A stretch of DNA of 27,291 bases. It comes from JADHUC01 sp964617665. GTDB taxonomy: Bacteria; Planctomycetota; Planctomycetia; Pirellulales; Pirellulaceae. The notes under the pieces were generated by a model, which was not told the origin of the DNA, ran no database searches, and saw nothing but the letters and a program-made list of their open reading frames with translations. The stretch is from contig CAZUAH010000148.1 of the NCBI GenBank assembly GCA_964617665.1, forward strand, positions 1 through 27,291, in the 5' to 3' direction. Shown here in pieces: positions 1-8,581 of this stretch (within the stretch, counting starts at the first letter, position 1; every line of letters begins with the position of its first letter). Both the position numbers and the translations under genes were made by a program.

Positions 1-437
1 CTGCCCCTCAACCTAATTGTCGCTAAAGACTTAAGCTAATTGACGCCGAACAGTCGACGGTTGGTGACGAGAGAACGCGCATCCAAGAGAGCGGCGAGCC
101 GAGAGTAGAACGCGTCTTCGTCACATCGCACTCACCACAATTCCACCTTTCGCACTACACAGACGCCTCCTGAGTTCAACGTTGGGCCGACCGGGGACAC
201 GGCTGTTCCAATGTCGAGCTTCACTCACGCGGGGTGCAGGCACCGATCCGTGCCGTTCGTGGGGCGACGCGGCAGCGCCAGTTTGGGTCTACCCGCGACG
301 GATCACCTGCGGATTCAGCGGTACGACCTTCTTCCAATTGTCAGGAGAAACTCCGCAGTAGCGATGTGATTGCTTCTGACCTGCGAAACGGTACGCGACT
401 CTTGCTGCGAGTCCGTGTCAAGTGGTTCGATAACGTG
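1..437. other. Intergenic or non-coding left edge, no gene seen
   Basis: No open frame in this stretch has a recognisable family motif, a good ribosome binding site or protein-like composition. A 79-codon plus-strand frame at 234-473 runs into the 3' end of the Cache gene on the opposite strand and looks like chance. The stretch may be the flank of a gene lying outside the window. No clear tRNA, hairpin or repeat was seen. Confidence 0.5.
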
Positions 438-1490
438 CTAGTCTGGGGCTTCTGCTTGGACAACGGCAAATAGCCCCGTTTCCTGTTCGCCACCTTTGCG
501 CATCACGACAACAGGTTCGATTGCCGCTTTCCATAGCGAACTAGCTGTGACTGGGTCTTGGTAGTCCTCGATGAAGACCCCCTGTTGCAGTTCTTGGAGG
601 CGTGCCGCCACACTTGGCTCCAACGCGATGATCGGAGTGATCCCATCTGGATTCGTAGTCAGTTGGGGATGGTGGAGCACGACGCCGCGCTCTTCTGTTC
701 CGTCGACGATGGCAGTCTTAGCGTCAAGCAATACGAGCAAATTGTTCACTTGGGAACGCTCCAGCGAACGAAACCCAGAAGCTGCGGCAGTCATCCCGAA
801 CACACCTAGCACGTTCGAATCGCAACTGACCGGCGTTGTGAAAGCTATCATCAGCTCACCCGTGACTCGACTCTTGAAAGGCGCGGAGCGATGACTTTTT
901 TTGATCGGTGCAGCTGACTGCGCATCGTTATAACCTAGGTCCACGCCCTGCCCGTGGAAATGGTCGCGATTTCGGAAACTCTTTCCGATTTCCTTTTCGG
1001 CATTGCCTTCCACCGGGAGTCGAGCTAACAATCGACCATCGCTCCCCAGGATAAACCAACTCGACACCGCTTCTTGATTGTCGTAGTTCCCTGCGGCTCT
1101 CGAAAGCCATTCCTGAAGCGGCGCTTGGACTTCATCATTGAGTCTGATCGTTGAAGTCTCGTTTGCGTTGAACAGCGAAATACACAATTCTCCATCAGCC
1201 GCCGTGTGCTCGAGCCAATTCCAACGAAATCCGACTTCGGTACCAAGCAAACTTGCCGCGAGCTTCGCCTCAGATTGGATGCCAAAATTGACCGCGGTTT
1301 CGACCACCTTCACACGATCCTGCGCATCAATCCGCTGTTTCTCCTCCAACCTGAATTCATCGGTCGCAGTCTTCGCGCGAAAGACACTGGCACCCACCGC
1401 TATAAAAGCTACTGTTGCGCCAACAATAGTACCAATCGCGGCGAGTCTAGAATTGCGACGTAGCCTTGCCTCGTCAACACCCTTTAGCAT
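438..1490 (-). CDS. Membrane-anchored Cache-type sensor protein
   Basis: This 350-residue protein has a short basic N-terminus and one membrane helix (about residues 17-38, AAIGTIVGATVAFIAVGAS). A short helical stalk follows (about 40-80), then an extracytoplasmic domain to the end. The segment SSWFILGSDGRLLARLP, the GKSFRNRDHFHGQG stretch, the HRSAPFKS stretch and a late GVVLHHPQL resemble double-Cache ligand-binding domains that planctomycetes often attach to serine/threonine kinases. No kinase, HAMP, histidine-kinase or GGDEF domain is present, so this is a sensor domain without an output domain. Its ATG lies 6 bp after the stop of the small membrane protein at 1497-1793, so the two are probably co-transcribed. 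The Cache-like call is from motifs seen by eye; the ligand is unknown. Confidence 0.65.
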   Translation of the reverse strand: MLKGVDEARLRRNSRLAAIGTIVGATVAFIAVGASVFRAKTATDEFRLEEKQRIDAQDRVKVVETAVNFGIQSEAKLAASLLGTEVGFRWNWLEHTAADGELCISLFNANETSTIRLNDEVQAPLQEWLSRAAGNYDNQEAVSSWFILGSDGRLLARLPVEGNAEKEIGKSFRNRDHFHGQGVDLGYNDAQSAAPIKKSHRSAPFKSRVTGELMIAFTTPVSCDSNVLGVFGMTAAASGFRSLERSQVNNLLVLLDAKTAIVDGTEERGVVLHHPQLTTNPDGITPIIALEPSVAARLQELQQGVFIEDYQDPVTASSLWKAAIEPVVVMRKGGEQETGLFAVVQAEAPD

Positions 1491-1496
1491 AGTGAA

Positions 1497-1793
1497 TTAC
1501 TCGTCAGCATTGGGTTCGTCGTCTAGCAATAGCTCAAGTGCACCATTCCACATGGATAGGAGCCGGCTGCCTGCGTAGGTAATCGCTCCACCAGGAGCAA
1601 ACATCCCAATGACAACAGTGATTGTTTCGTGTGGTGATCTGTTCGATGCGTAAAACACTAAGAGCACGACGGAAAGCGTGCCGAGAAGGACGAGCGAAAG
1701 GAACGATACTGCAACTATCGAGTATCGTTCAAGACGGAATAGTTCAAGCAAGGCCTCGATATCTTTGATTCGATGATTGCGTCGCCTAGGCAT
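1497..1793 (-). CDS. Small two-helix membrane protein of unknown function
   Basis: The frame is open from 1865, but I place the start at the ATG at 1793 (MPRRRNHRIKD), because GGGAG lies 7 nt upstream of it and the product then begins with a basic, soluble N-terminus. The resulting 98 residues have a charged amphipathic segment (IKDIEALLELFRLERY), then two hydrophobic helices (about residues 26-51 and 59-80), and an acidic tail (LLLDDEPNADE). I do not recognise a family. The gene is 6 bp upstream of the Cache sensor gene, so the two probably form one transcript. It could be a membrane partner of the sensor, but nothing in the sequence proves this. Confidence 0.55.
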   Translation of the reverse strand: MPRRRNHRIKDIEALLELFRLERYSIVAVSFLSLVLLGTLSVVLLVFYASNRSPHETITVVIGMFAPGGAITYAGSRLLSMWNGALELLLDDEPNADE

Positions 1794-2055
1794 TCTCGCT
1801 CTCCCACGCGAAAAGGAGTTGATTCGGCGTATTGGCACCACCTCTAATGCTAGCAGTTGCATCATTCGGATGCAACCCGCCTAAGCCAAACGGCTGCTCC
1901 GTATTTGTAGGGGGTGACTTCGGTCGTGGGTATCCAACGGCAAGCCTGTCGCCCAATCGAACGCACACCTGCATGGCCAAACCGATTCCAATCCTGAGCA
2001 CACCGACGGTCGCATGTGTTCGAACGGCGGCGTCACGAGGGAAAGATGCGACCGA

Positions 2056-3945
2056 CTAATCCCGCAGCAGCCCCGGGACCAGGGCGTTGGTTGGGCCGCG
2101 TGGGGTGTTGTCGTGGCAGAGGATTTTTTCTTCGCCCACGACGTACGTCTTGAAGTCCATGACGATCAAGTTGTAGGTTTGCTGGTTGCTGCCTTCGTCC
2201 ACGTCACTGACCACCACGGAACCATCCACGCCGTGAAGTACCATCCCCGATCGCAGTTTGCGCAGTAGAACCCAGCCTTCTCCGGCGACCCATAGCGGAT
2301 GCCCGCCGCTGCCTTCAAGCAAGGTGCGTCGTGGGGAGGCCAGCCGGACCTTGATCAGGCGTTCGGGCGGACGAATCGTGACTCGCAACACGGGCTTATA
2401 TGCCAGTTCGCCTGTATCGGGATTCTGGGACAGCACCAGGTCGCCTACCTTAATCTTATCGATGTCGATCATGCCGGAAATCGTCCATACCGGCGTGCCG
2501 GCCACGAAACACTCGCAAGGCGCTCGGGAGCCGCCGGTCGAGCCGTCCGAACCTCCCGATCCGGTCACCCGGACGATGTCTTCGTAGACTCGGCGGTCCT
2601 GGTTGTACGCTACTTCGCTGGGCTTCTCGTCGACGAAGGTGATTTCGTTCTGTTCGTTCCACCAATTCCACCAAAGCTGCGGCGCCGGAGGCAAGTCTTC
2701 GTCCGTAGCTACACTGAGCGCCAGGCAGATTCGTTCGTTCATCCCGTGGATCAACGTGTTTTGTCGGAGACGCGCCCACTCGCGATTGCTGGCCATGGCC
2801 TGCATATCCCTCACTGCCCGAGCCGCTGTATCTGCCCGTGCTGCAGTCAGCGCCTGGCTTGCGGCCACGGGACTGACGGCGCCGGCGGGATTGTCGGTCA
2901 GCACAAGACTGGGGCGTCTTTCGAACGACGTGTCCACGACGTTGACCTGCTTTGCGTCCTGCCCCTCCCGCTGGAACGAATGGCGGTACAAAATGCGGCC
3001 GCCGACTAGCGCCGTCTGAATTCGGGATTCAATGGGGGACGACAACTCGGCCAACAGCATTGGCACATAGTGATCGCGAGGGCGCTCCGCCAACCCAAGA
3101 GCTGCCGCGTGGCGAACTGTTGACCAGGGCGAGAACACGGCTTGTCGCGCCAAGGCTGCTGCGGCTTCGTGCCCCTGCATTTCCTTCAATGCCTCGACCG
3201 CCGCCAATGCACACGTTTCGCCATCGGTGGCCAGTACAGCCTCCATCGCCGGGATGTTTTCGGGCGTCAGTATGTCCGCCAAGCGTTCTTTGGCAGCCGC
3301 CTGCTTACGAGGTTGTTCCTCTCGCAGTCCTTTGCAGATCGCCTGAAAGGCGGGTTGCCATTTGTTGATGCACGTGGCGGTCTTCTGCGCATCGCGCATC
3401 CCTTGCCAGATATCTTGGCTCTGAACCCACGCTCCGCGCACGCGTTGAAATCCCAGCCGCGCGCGAGCTGTGGGATGATCCGGTGCGAGTTGAATCACTC
3501 TGTTCAGATGAGCGATCTCTCGCAGCGACTGTTTGTGATCCGCGCACCAGTCGGCCATGGCTATCTGATCTTCCGGTGAATCCAACGCTTGTGCCCGTCG
3601 GCGTTCGTACTGCTCTCGTTGCCGCTGTTGCCCCGCAGTTTCGGTGGCAACGCCCACCTTGACCCATTCGCGGCCTGTGAACACGTGGCCCGTGTGCCAG
3701 TGGGCGGGCGCGTGTCCCGGTACCAACTTCAAGGCTTGATCCAACAGTTCCTGTCGGTCTCGGTCCATTCCGTAGACTTCGCGGCTCAGGGCCTCGTTAA
3801 CTAGGCGGTCAGCGTTTCGCTGCTTTTCCGCTCTGGTTTCCGCGGACCCTCTTGAGCAAGCGGTAAGAACAGCCCCCAACGCAATAACACTACAAAGCCC
3901 GCAGAAGACCCTCGATCTCAGGTAATCCATGACATGAAGAGACAT
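2056..3945 (-). CDS. Lipoprotein with TPR/HEAT-like repeats and C-terminal Hint domain
   Basis: This 629-residue protein starts at an ATG preceded by AAGGAG at 6 nt. The signal peptide ends in a lipobox LTAC with Cys30, so the mature protein should be a lipid-anchored envelope protein. Residues of about 45-180 hold TPR-like helical pairs (for example ALKLVPGHAPAHWHTGHV and VIQLAPDHPTARARLGF). About 220-310 look like HEAT repeats (AVEALKEMQGHEAAAALA, then STVRHAAALGLAE). A Gly/Ser-rich linker (TGSGGSDGSTGGS) leads to a Hint (hedgehog/intein) domain from Cys479 (CFVAGTPVWT). It has the later block SGGHPLWV in the position of the usual TxxHP, and ends with CHDNT at 610-614. Only about 15 residues follow, so no toxin or other cargo domain is visible. 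Hint domains self-cleave through the N-terminal Cys; whether this one is active is inference. Confidence 0.85.
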   Translation of the reverse strand: MSLHVMDYLRSRVFCGLCSVIALGAVLTACSRGSAETRAEKQRNADRLVNEALSREVYGMDRDRQELLDQALKLVPGHAPAHWHTGHVFTGREWVKVGVATETAGQQRQREQYERRRAQALDSPEDQIAMADWCADHKQSLREIAHLNRVIQLAPDHPTARARLGFQRVRGAWVQSQDIWQGMRDAQKTATCINKWQPAFQAICKGLREEQPRKQAAAKERLADILTPENIPAMEAVLATDGETCALAAVEALKEMQGHEAAAALARQAVFSPWSTVRHAAALGLAERPRDHYVPMLLAELSSPIESRIQTALVGGRILYRHSFQREGQDAKQVNVVDTSFERRPSLVLTDNPAGAVSPVAASQALTAARADTAARAVRDMQAMASNREWARLRQNTLIHGMNERICLALSVATDEDLPPAPQLWWNWWNEQNEITFVDEKPSEVAYNQDRRVYEDIVRVTGSGGSDGSTGGSRAPCECFVAGTPVWTISGMIDIDKIKVGDLVLSQNPDTGELAYKPVLRVTIRPPERLIKVRLASPRRTLLEGSGGHPLWVAGEGWVLLRKLRSGMVLHGVDGSVVVSDVDEGSNQQTYNLIVMDFKTYVVGEEKILCHDNTPRGPTNALVPGLLRD

Positions 3946-4322
3946 AATTCGCTCCTTCGCGCAGCAACTGCCCCAAAAAGAGGCGAAGAGGAGAAAAGAC
4001 TAGCCCACTTCGGAGTTCGAACACTCTAAGGTGTATTAGATCACACCAGCTGCCTTTCGACAATCATTTGGCAGAGAACGCGTGGCAATAGGGCAAGACA
4101 TCGCCACGGCAGTCGAATTCTTCTGAAACACGACCCGTAGACGCCGTTTTTCCCGACAAAACGTTTGCTCCGGTCCGACGCCTTACGGACAGAGTCGAAC
4201 GCCCGCTCGCATTCGACGGGGTCTCGGTGTTAATATAGTAAAGCATGCACAGGGTGATTGTTTGACGACGAGCATGCGGGGAAACGCCATCCGCTTGCTT
4301 GCGTTCACGATGGGAGAATTGC
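3946..4322. other. Divergent intergenic region between Hint lipoprotein and moxR genes
   Basis: These 377 bases separate two outward-facing genes, so they must carry promoters for both. An AT-rich patch at 4229-4243 contains TATAGT (4234-4239), a possible -10 for the plus-strand moxR operon, but no convincing -35 lies at the right distance. A small inverted repeat, CGTTTT (4145-4150) with AAAACG (4158-4163), is too short to interpret. An 86-codon minus-strand frame at 4064-4324 has no family features and is not called. Confidence 0.4.
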
Positions 4323-5756
4323 ATGAGCGACTCATCTTATCCAGGCGGGCCTCCTCCGCCGGAGGGCGATTCTGGAAACATCGAATTCAAGTGCAGCGGT
4401 TGCGGCCGGCAACTGAAGGTGCCTGCCAGCCTCGAAGGACGCAGGGCTAAATGTCCCCAGTGCGGCATCGTTCAGCAGATTCAGGCCGTTGAAGCCCCGC
4501 AGCCGGGTGCTGATCCATTCGGCCAGTCCCCACTTATGGAAGTCCCGGGCGGACAGCCGGAAACGACGGCACCACCTGCTGAAACGCCGGTTGTCGACCC
4601 ATTCGGGCAGCCGTTACTTGAGGAAATTCCGGACGAGCAAGCGGGTACACCAGCGACTCCTGTCGGACCGACGACTGTGCCTGACGTATCACTGGCTGCG
4701 TCGCCCGAGGTCGCTAGCGTCCCTCCCCCGCAACCGGCCGGCCCTGAACAGGCACCGTCCACAAAGTTGGGCGACGCCTTGCTGTCAGATTTCGATGGCC
4801 GCGAGACGGAAACGAAGAAGTTGTTCGACCGCATCACCGAAGAAATCAGCAAGATCTATGTGGGCCAGCAGGAGTTGGTGTTGGGCTCGTTGGTGGCGTT
4901 GTTCTCCAGCGGACACGTGTTGATTGAAAGTGTGCCGGGATTGGGCAAGACGCTGTATGTGAGGACCCTGGGCCGGGTGATGGGCTGCGATTGCGGGCGA
5001 ATTCAGTTCACTGCCGACTTGATGCCCTCGGATATCACCGGTGCACCGATTTTCGACATGAAGACCCAGGAATTCCGCTTTCGCCCCGGACCTGTGTTCA
5101 CACAGTTTCTGTTGGCGGACGAAATCAACCGTTCGCCCGCCAAGACACATGCCGCGCTGCTGGAAATCATGCAGGAGTACCGCGTGACGATCGACGGCAA
5201 GAGCCATCGCATCGACCGGCCGTTCCTGGTGCTGGCTACGCAGAATCCAATCGAATCGGAAGGCACGTACAACCTGCCGGAAGCGCAGTTGGACCGATTC
5301 ATGTTCAAACTGGTCGCGGACTATCCGCAGGCCGAAGAGGAAATGAAAATCCTGGATCTGCACAGCCGGCAGATCGACTTGAACGAGCGGCTGGAATCCG
5401 ACATCTCACCGGTCACGACGCCGGAAGAGATCATGCGGGTAACCAAAGAAAGTAGCGATGTCCGTGTTGATCCGCGGCTGATCGACTATATCAACAAGAT
5501 CGTCAGGCTCACGCGACAGTGGCCACAGTTCCACATGGGGGCGTCGCCGCGTGCCGGAATTGGATTGATGCAGTCGGCACGCACGCTTGCCGCTTTCGCC
5601 GGCCGCGATTACGCCGTGCCAGACGACGTGGCGCAACTTGCCCTGCCGACTTTGCGTCATCGGGTGATCCTGACGGCCGAGGCCGAAGTGGAAGGGCATG
5701 ACGTAGACGAACTTCTGACCCAAGTAATCCGATCGGTGGAAGTGCCAAGGCTCTGA
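4323..5756 (+). CDS. MoxR-family AAA ATPase with N-terminal zinc ribbon
   Basis: MoxR ATPases are chaperone-like AAA proteins, usually encoded beside DUF58 or von Willebrand factor A proteins and thought to help assemble or activate them. The start is the ATG at 4323, with GGGAG 6 nt upstream, rather than an in-frame ATG at 4299. The product is 477 residues, longer than the usual 320-350. The extra N-terminus holds a zinc ribbon with Cys24, Cys27, Cys44 and Cys47. A Pro/Ala-rich linker (about 55-150) follows, containing an imperfect duplication around DPFGQ. The AAA core has Walker A VPGLGKT at 204-210, Walker B LLADEIN near 262-268, and the MoxR-typical ATQNPIESEGTYNLPEAQLD sensor region, followed by the C-terminal lid. 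The DUF58 gene starts 1 bp after its stop. Confidence 0.93.
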   Translation: MSDSSYPGGPPPPEGDSGNIEFKCSGCGRQLKVPASLEGRRAKCPQCGIVQQIQAVEAPQPGADPFGQSPLMEVPGGQPETTAPPAETPVVDPFGQPLLEEIPDEQAGTPATPVGPTTVPDVSLAASPEVASVPPPQPAGPEQAPSTKLGDALLSDFDGRETETKKLFDRITEEISKIYVGQQELVLGSLVALFSSGHVLIESVPGLGKTLYVRTLGRVMGCDCGRIQFTADLMPSDITGAPIFDMKTQEFRFRPGPVFTQFLLADEINRSPAKTHAALLEIMQEYRVTIDGKSHRIDRPFLVLATQNPIESEGTYNLPEAQLDRFMFKLVADYPQAEEEMKILDLHSRQIDLNERLESDISPVTTPEEIMRVTKESSDVRVDPRLIDYINKIVRLTRQWPQFHMGASPRAGIGLMQSARTLAAFAGRDYAVPDDVAQLALPTLRHRVILTAEAEVEGHDVDELLTQVIRSVEVPRL

Positions 5757-5757
5757 C

Positions 5758-7182
5758 ATGAGCGAACTGTTTGACTGGCTCCAAACAAGGGCCGAACAAC
5801 TTCGTGCGCTCCCCTTGGTCTTGCCGGTGCTGTTCGTTGCGGTGCTGGCGGGATTGGCGTACTGGAAGCGAGCCTTCCCGTTCATGCCGCTGGTCCTTGT
5901 GATGCTGGTCCCCTGCGCGCTGTCGATAGGGCTGTTGTTCCGGCCCGACCTTCTGTTGGTGATCGGCACGGTCGACCTCGTGATTCTGCTGGTGGCTCTG
6001 GCCGACCTGCTTTCGCTGCCTGCCGAGCGGTCTTTTTCGGCGGAACGCAAGACAATGCGCATTGCGTCCCTGCAGAAACGACATCCTGTGTCCGTCACCG
6101 TCAGCAATCACTCGCGCCGAACGTGGAACGTTTGGGTCCGTGACGACGTTCCCCAGGAGTTCACGGCGACGCCCGAGGAGTTTCCTCGACGTTTGAGGCC
6201 TCGAAGCCGGACGACGTTGCGTTACGAGTTGACAGCCAGCCGGCGAGGCGCCTTTCAGTTGAACGTCGTCTATCTTCGCGTGCGCAGCCTCCTGGGGCTT
6301 TGGCAGCGGCATCTGACCTACCCGGCCGAGGCGGAGTTGTATGTCTATCCCGATATGAAGCAATTGGGAGACTATGCCATATTGGCTCGGACGAATCGGC
6401 TGAGCCTGATGGGTGTTCGGCGCACTCGAAAGATCGGTCAGGATCACGACTTCGAACGGTTGCGCGACTATACGCTGGACGACAACTACAAGCACATCGA
6501 TTGGCGGGCCACGGCGCGTCGCAACAAGCTGACCGTGAAGGACTATCAGACCAGTCAAAGCCAGCGAATCATCTTCTTGATGGACTGCGGACGCATGATG
6601 ACGAACGAAGCGGTGGGGCTCAGCCTGCTGGACCATTCGCTGAATGCCATGCTGATGCTCAGCTTTGTGGCCTTGAAGCAAGGCGATTCGGTCGGTCTGA
6701 TCTGTTTCTCGGATCAAATCCATACGTTTGTGCCACCACGTGCCGGCTTGAACCAGATGAACAAGCTGCTGCACGCCTCGTTCGATCGTTTTCCGCAGTT
6801 GGTCGAATCACGCTACGATCAAGCGTTTCTGTATTTGTCGTCGCACTGCAGGAAACGATCGCTGGTCGTGCTGATGACGAACGTGATTGATGAGGTGAAC
6901 GCGCATCAAGTCGAACAGTATCTGAGTACGCTGGTCGGGCGCCATTTGCCACTGGGTGTGCTGATGCGAGACCACCAGTTGTTCGACGCTGCGGACGTGC
7001 CTCACCCGCGCGATCTGGATCTCTACCGCGCCGCCGCCGCCGCGGAGATTCTCGCTTGGCGTCACCAAGTTCTGACGGACTTGGAGCACAGAGGCGTGCT
7101 GTCGCTGGACGTTTTCCCAGAGGATATGACCGCGCCTCTGGTGAACCGGTACCTTGAGATCAAGGCTCGGCATCTGCTGTAG
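5758..7182 (+). CDS. DUF58 membrane protein, partner of MoxR
   Basis: This 474-residue protein has two or three hydrophobic helices at about residues 18-85 (LPLVLPVLFVAVLAGLAYW and following). A beta-rich region ends in the DUF58 signature at about 222-265 (RKIGQDHDFERLRDYT, then DDNYKHIDWRATARRNKL). The rest resembles a von Willebrand factor A fold, starting at IIFLMDCGRMM, where MIDAS residues such as the usual DxSxS are not clearly conserved. The ATG lies 1 bp after the moxR stop, so translation is probably coupled. Operons of this type often continue with vWA, TPR or transglutaminase genes; here the unit stops after two genes. Its role is inferred to be envelope-associated, acting with the MoxR ATPase; the precise function is not known for this family. 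Confidence 0.92.
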   Translation: MSELFDWLQTRAEQLRALPLVLPVLFVAVLAGLAYWKRAFPFMPLVLVMLVPCALSIGLLFRPDLLLVIGTVDLVILLVALADLLSLPAERSFSAERKTMRIASLQKRHPVSVTVSNHSRRTWNVWVRDDVPQEFTATPEEFPRRLRPRSRTTLRYELTASRRGAFQLNVVYLRVRSLLGLWQRHLTYPAEAELYVYPDMKQLGDYAILARTNRLSLMGVRRTRKIGQDHDFERLRDYTLDDNYKHIDWRATARRNKLTVKDYQTSQSQRIIFLMDCGRMMTNEAVGLSLLDHSLNAMLMLSFVALKQGDSVGLICFSDQIHTFVPPRAGLNQMNKLLHASFDRFPQLVESRYDQAFLYLSSHCRKRSLVVLMTNVIDEVNAHQVEQYLSTLVGRHLPLGVLMRDHQLFDAADVPHPRDLDLYRAAAAAEILAWRHQVLTDLEHRGVLSLDVFPEDMTAPLVNRYLEIKARHLL

Positions 7183-7216
7183 CGGTACCGGTTTGTGAGC
7201 GAACGCAGTATGCGCC

Positions 7217-7289
7217 CGGGAGGGCGAAGCTCCTGCTGAGCCGCTCTTGTGGCGTCGATCCCCGGCTCGGCAGGAGCCTCGCCCTCCCG
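7217..7289. repeat. Long imperfect inverted repeat between convergent genes
   Basis: The left arm (7217-7243) and right arm (7263-7289) are 27 nt each and pair at 25 positions, with a 19-nt loop. The arms carry the core GGAGGGCGAGGCTCCTGC. The element sits between the stops of the DUF58 gene (7182) and the MFS gene (7323). In RNA it would form a very stable hairpin from either strand, so it could act as a bidirectional terminator. Its composition and arrangement suggest a dispersed REP-like element; I recall similar sequences in planctomycete genomes, but this was not checked. Confidence 0.8.
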
Positions 7290-7322
7290 AATCTCTTGGC
7301 AGGCGAGCGTGGGACGAAGATA

Positions 7323-8564
7323 TCAATGCCCGGGATAATCCTCTCCGCTGCGTGACGCGACGATCACCAAAAGCAACACCACAGCCATCAGACCGGCGCC
7401 GACGTATGATGGCATGGTGTAATCCAGTCGCAGCAACGGGATACCGATCCCTGATCCGAGGATGCGTCCTAGCGCATTAACGCTTTGGGCGGCTCCCAGG
7501 ATCACCCCTTGTTTCTGCGGATCGCTCCGCCTGGATAGCAGCGAGTTCAGATTTGGCTGTATGAACGATACCCCGGCGACAATGACGGCCAGCGACCCCA
7601 GCAGCAAGGCAACAGAAGCGTGGTTGATCGCCACGACCATGATCACAAATCCAGCCACGTTGACCGCAGCTCCGAACGTGGCCAGTTTGCCTTCGGCGAT
7701 CCTGCCTGCCAAGCGGCGGACTAGCCCGCCTTGAATGACTGCCAGAGTGAAACCGATGTAAGCATGAAACATACACACTTGCACCCAACTGAAACGAAAT
7801 GGGCTGTCCGTGGCGTTTTCGTCGCCCCATATCAGAATGGACGAGCTAGTCTCCAGGTTGGCGAACGTGAAGATGCACAGGAAGACGACCACCAACAACA
7901 TCCCAATCGATGGTACGGTGACTGCCTGTCGAAAGGCCTCCGCATCAAGGAGCTTGCGTGCCGCCGAGGCGCTGTCCGGCCGTTTGGACTCGGGCAGCTT
8001 GAAAAATGCCAACAGCAGTGCCACTGCCGATAGAATTGCTGCGGCGTAGCCCGGCCAGGGGCCAGGATCGCCGCGCCCGCTGGGAACCGCCAGGAACGCC
8101 ATTACAGGGCCGAAAGTAAAACCCAGGCCAAACGCAACGCCGATCAACGCCATCCCCTTGGGGCGTTTTTCCAGCGATGTGGAATCGGCAATGTACGCCT
8201 GGGCGGTGGGGATCGTCGCTCCGGCAATGCCGGCACCGATCCGCGAAACGAACAGGAGTGCAAGGCTGCCGAGAGTCGTGGCAACTCCGAACAGTGTGTA
8301 GAAGACCACCGAGCCTGCCAGACCGATCATCAGCACCGGCCGTCGACCGATGTGGTCCGAGAGTCGGCCCCACAGAGGTGCAAATAGGAACTGCATCATC
8401 GAGAAGCTTGCCATCAGCAGCCCCAACCGCCATCCCATCGGATCTTCCGTGAAAATTTCGCCGTAGATCGGCAAGAGCGGCAGAACCATGCCGAATCCCA
8501 GCAGGTCGATGAAGACCGTCAGGAAGATGACCAGCAGTGAGCCTTTGCGAGGTTCGTCGGACAT
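7323..8564 (-). CDS. MFS transporter, TetA-like drug efflux family
   Basis: This major facilitator superfamily protein has about 12 membrane helices and 413 residues, the usual length. The first helix, LLVIFLTVFIDLLGFGMVLPLLP, is typical of the TetA/DHA1 group. The loop 2-3 signature is present (APLWGRLSDHIGRRPVLMIG), as is the helix-5 antiporter-type motif region (GVAFGLGFTFGPVMAFL). An in-frame TTG three codons upstream (8573) is an alternative start; neither has a strong ribosome binding site. Helices AVIVAGVSFIQPNLNSLLSRR and onward match the C-terminal half of the same group. The substrate cannot be read from the sequence. The gene is divergent from the PaaK-like ligase gene and convergent with DUF58. 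Confidence 0.9.
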   Translation of the reverse strand: MSDEPRKGSLLVIFLTVFIDLLGFGMVLPLLPIYGEIFTEDPMGWRLGLLMASFSMMQFLFAPLWGRLSDHIGRRPVLMIGLAGSVVFYTLFGVATTLGSLALLFVSRIGAGIAGATIPTAQAYIADSTSLEKRPKGMALIGVAFGLGFTFGPVMAFLAVPSGRGDPGPWPGYAAAILSAVALLLAFFKLPESKRPDSASAARKLLDAEAFRQAVTVPSIGMLLVVVFLCIFTFANLETSSSILIWGDENATDSPFRFSWVQVCMFHAYIGFTLAVIQGGLVRRLAGRIAEGKLATFGAAVNVAGFVIMVVAINHASVALLLGSLAVIVAGVSFIQPNLNSLLSRRSDPQKQGVILGAAQSVNALGRILGSGIGIPLLRLDYTMPSYVGAGLMAVVLLLVIVASRSGEDYPGH

Positions 8565-8581
8565 GGGATTCAAAGACGTGT

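Noticed and set aside
1786..2001. A 71-codon minus-strand frame before the small membrane protein gene
   Set aside because: It overlaps the chosen start of the two-helix protein, has no motif and no supporting ribosome binding site.
2299..3009. A 236-codon plus-strand frame opposite the Hint lipoprotein gene
   Set aside because: It is antisense to a clear coding region, with no family features.
5509..6774. A 421-codon open frame on the minus strand opposite the DUF58 gene
   Set aside because: It is rich in His, Gln and Arg, has no family motif and lies wholly opposite strong moxR and DUF58 coding sequence; it reflects GC-rich codon usage.
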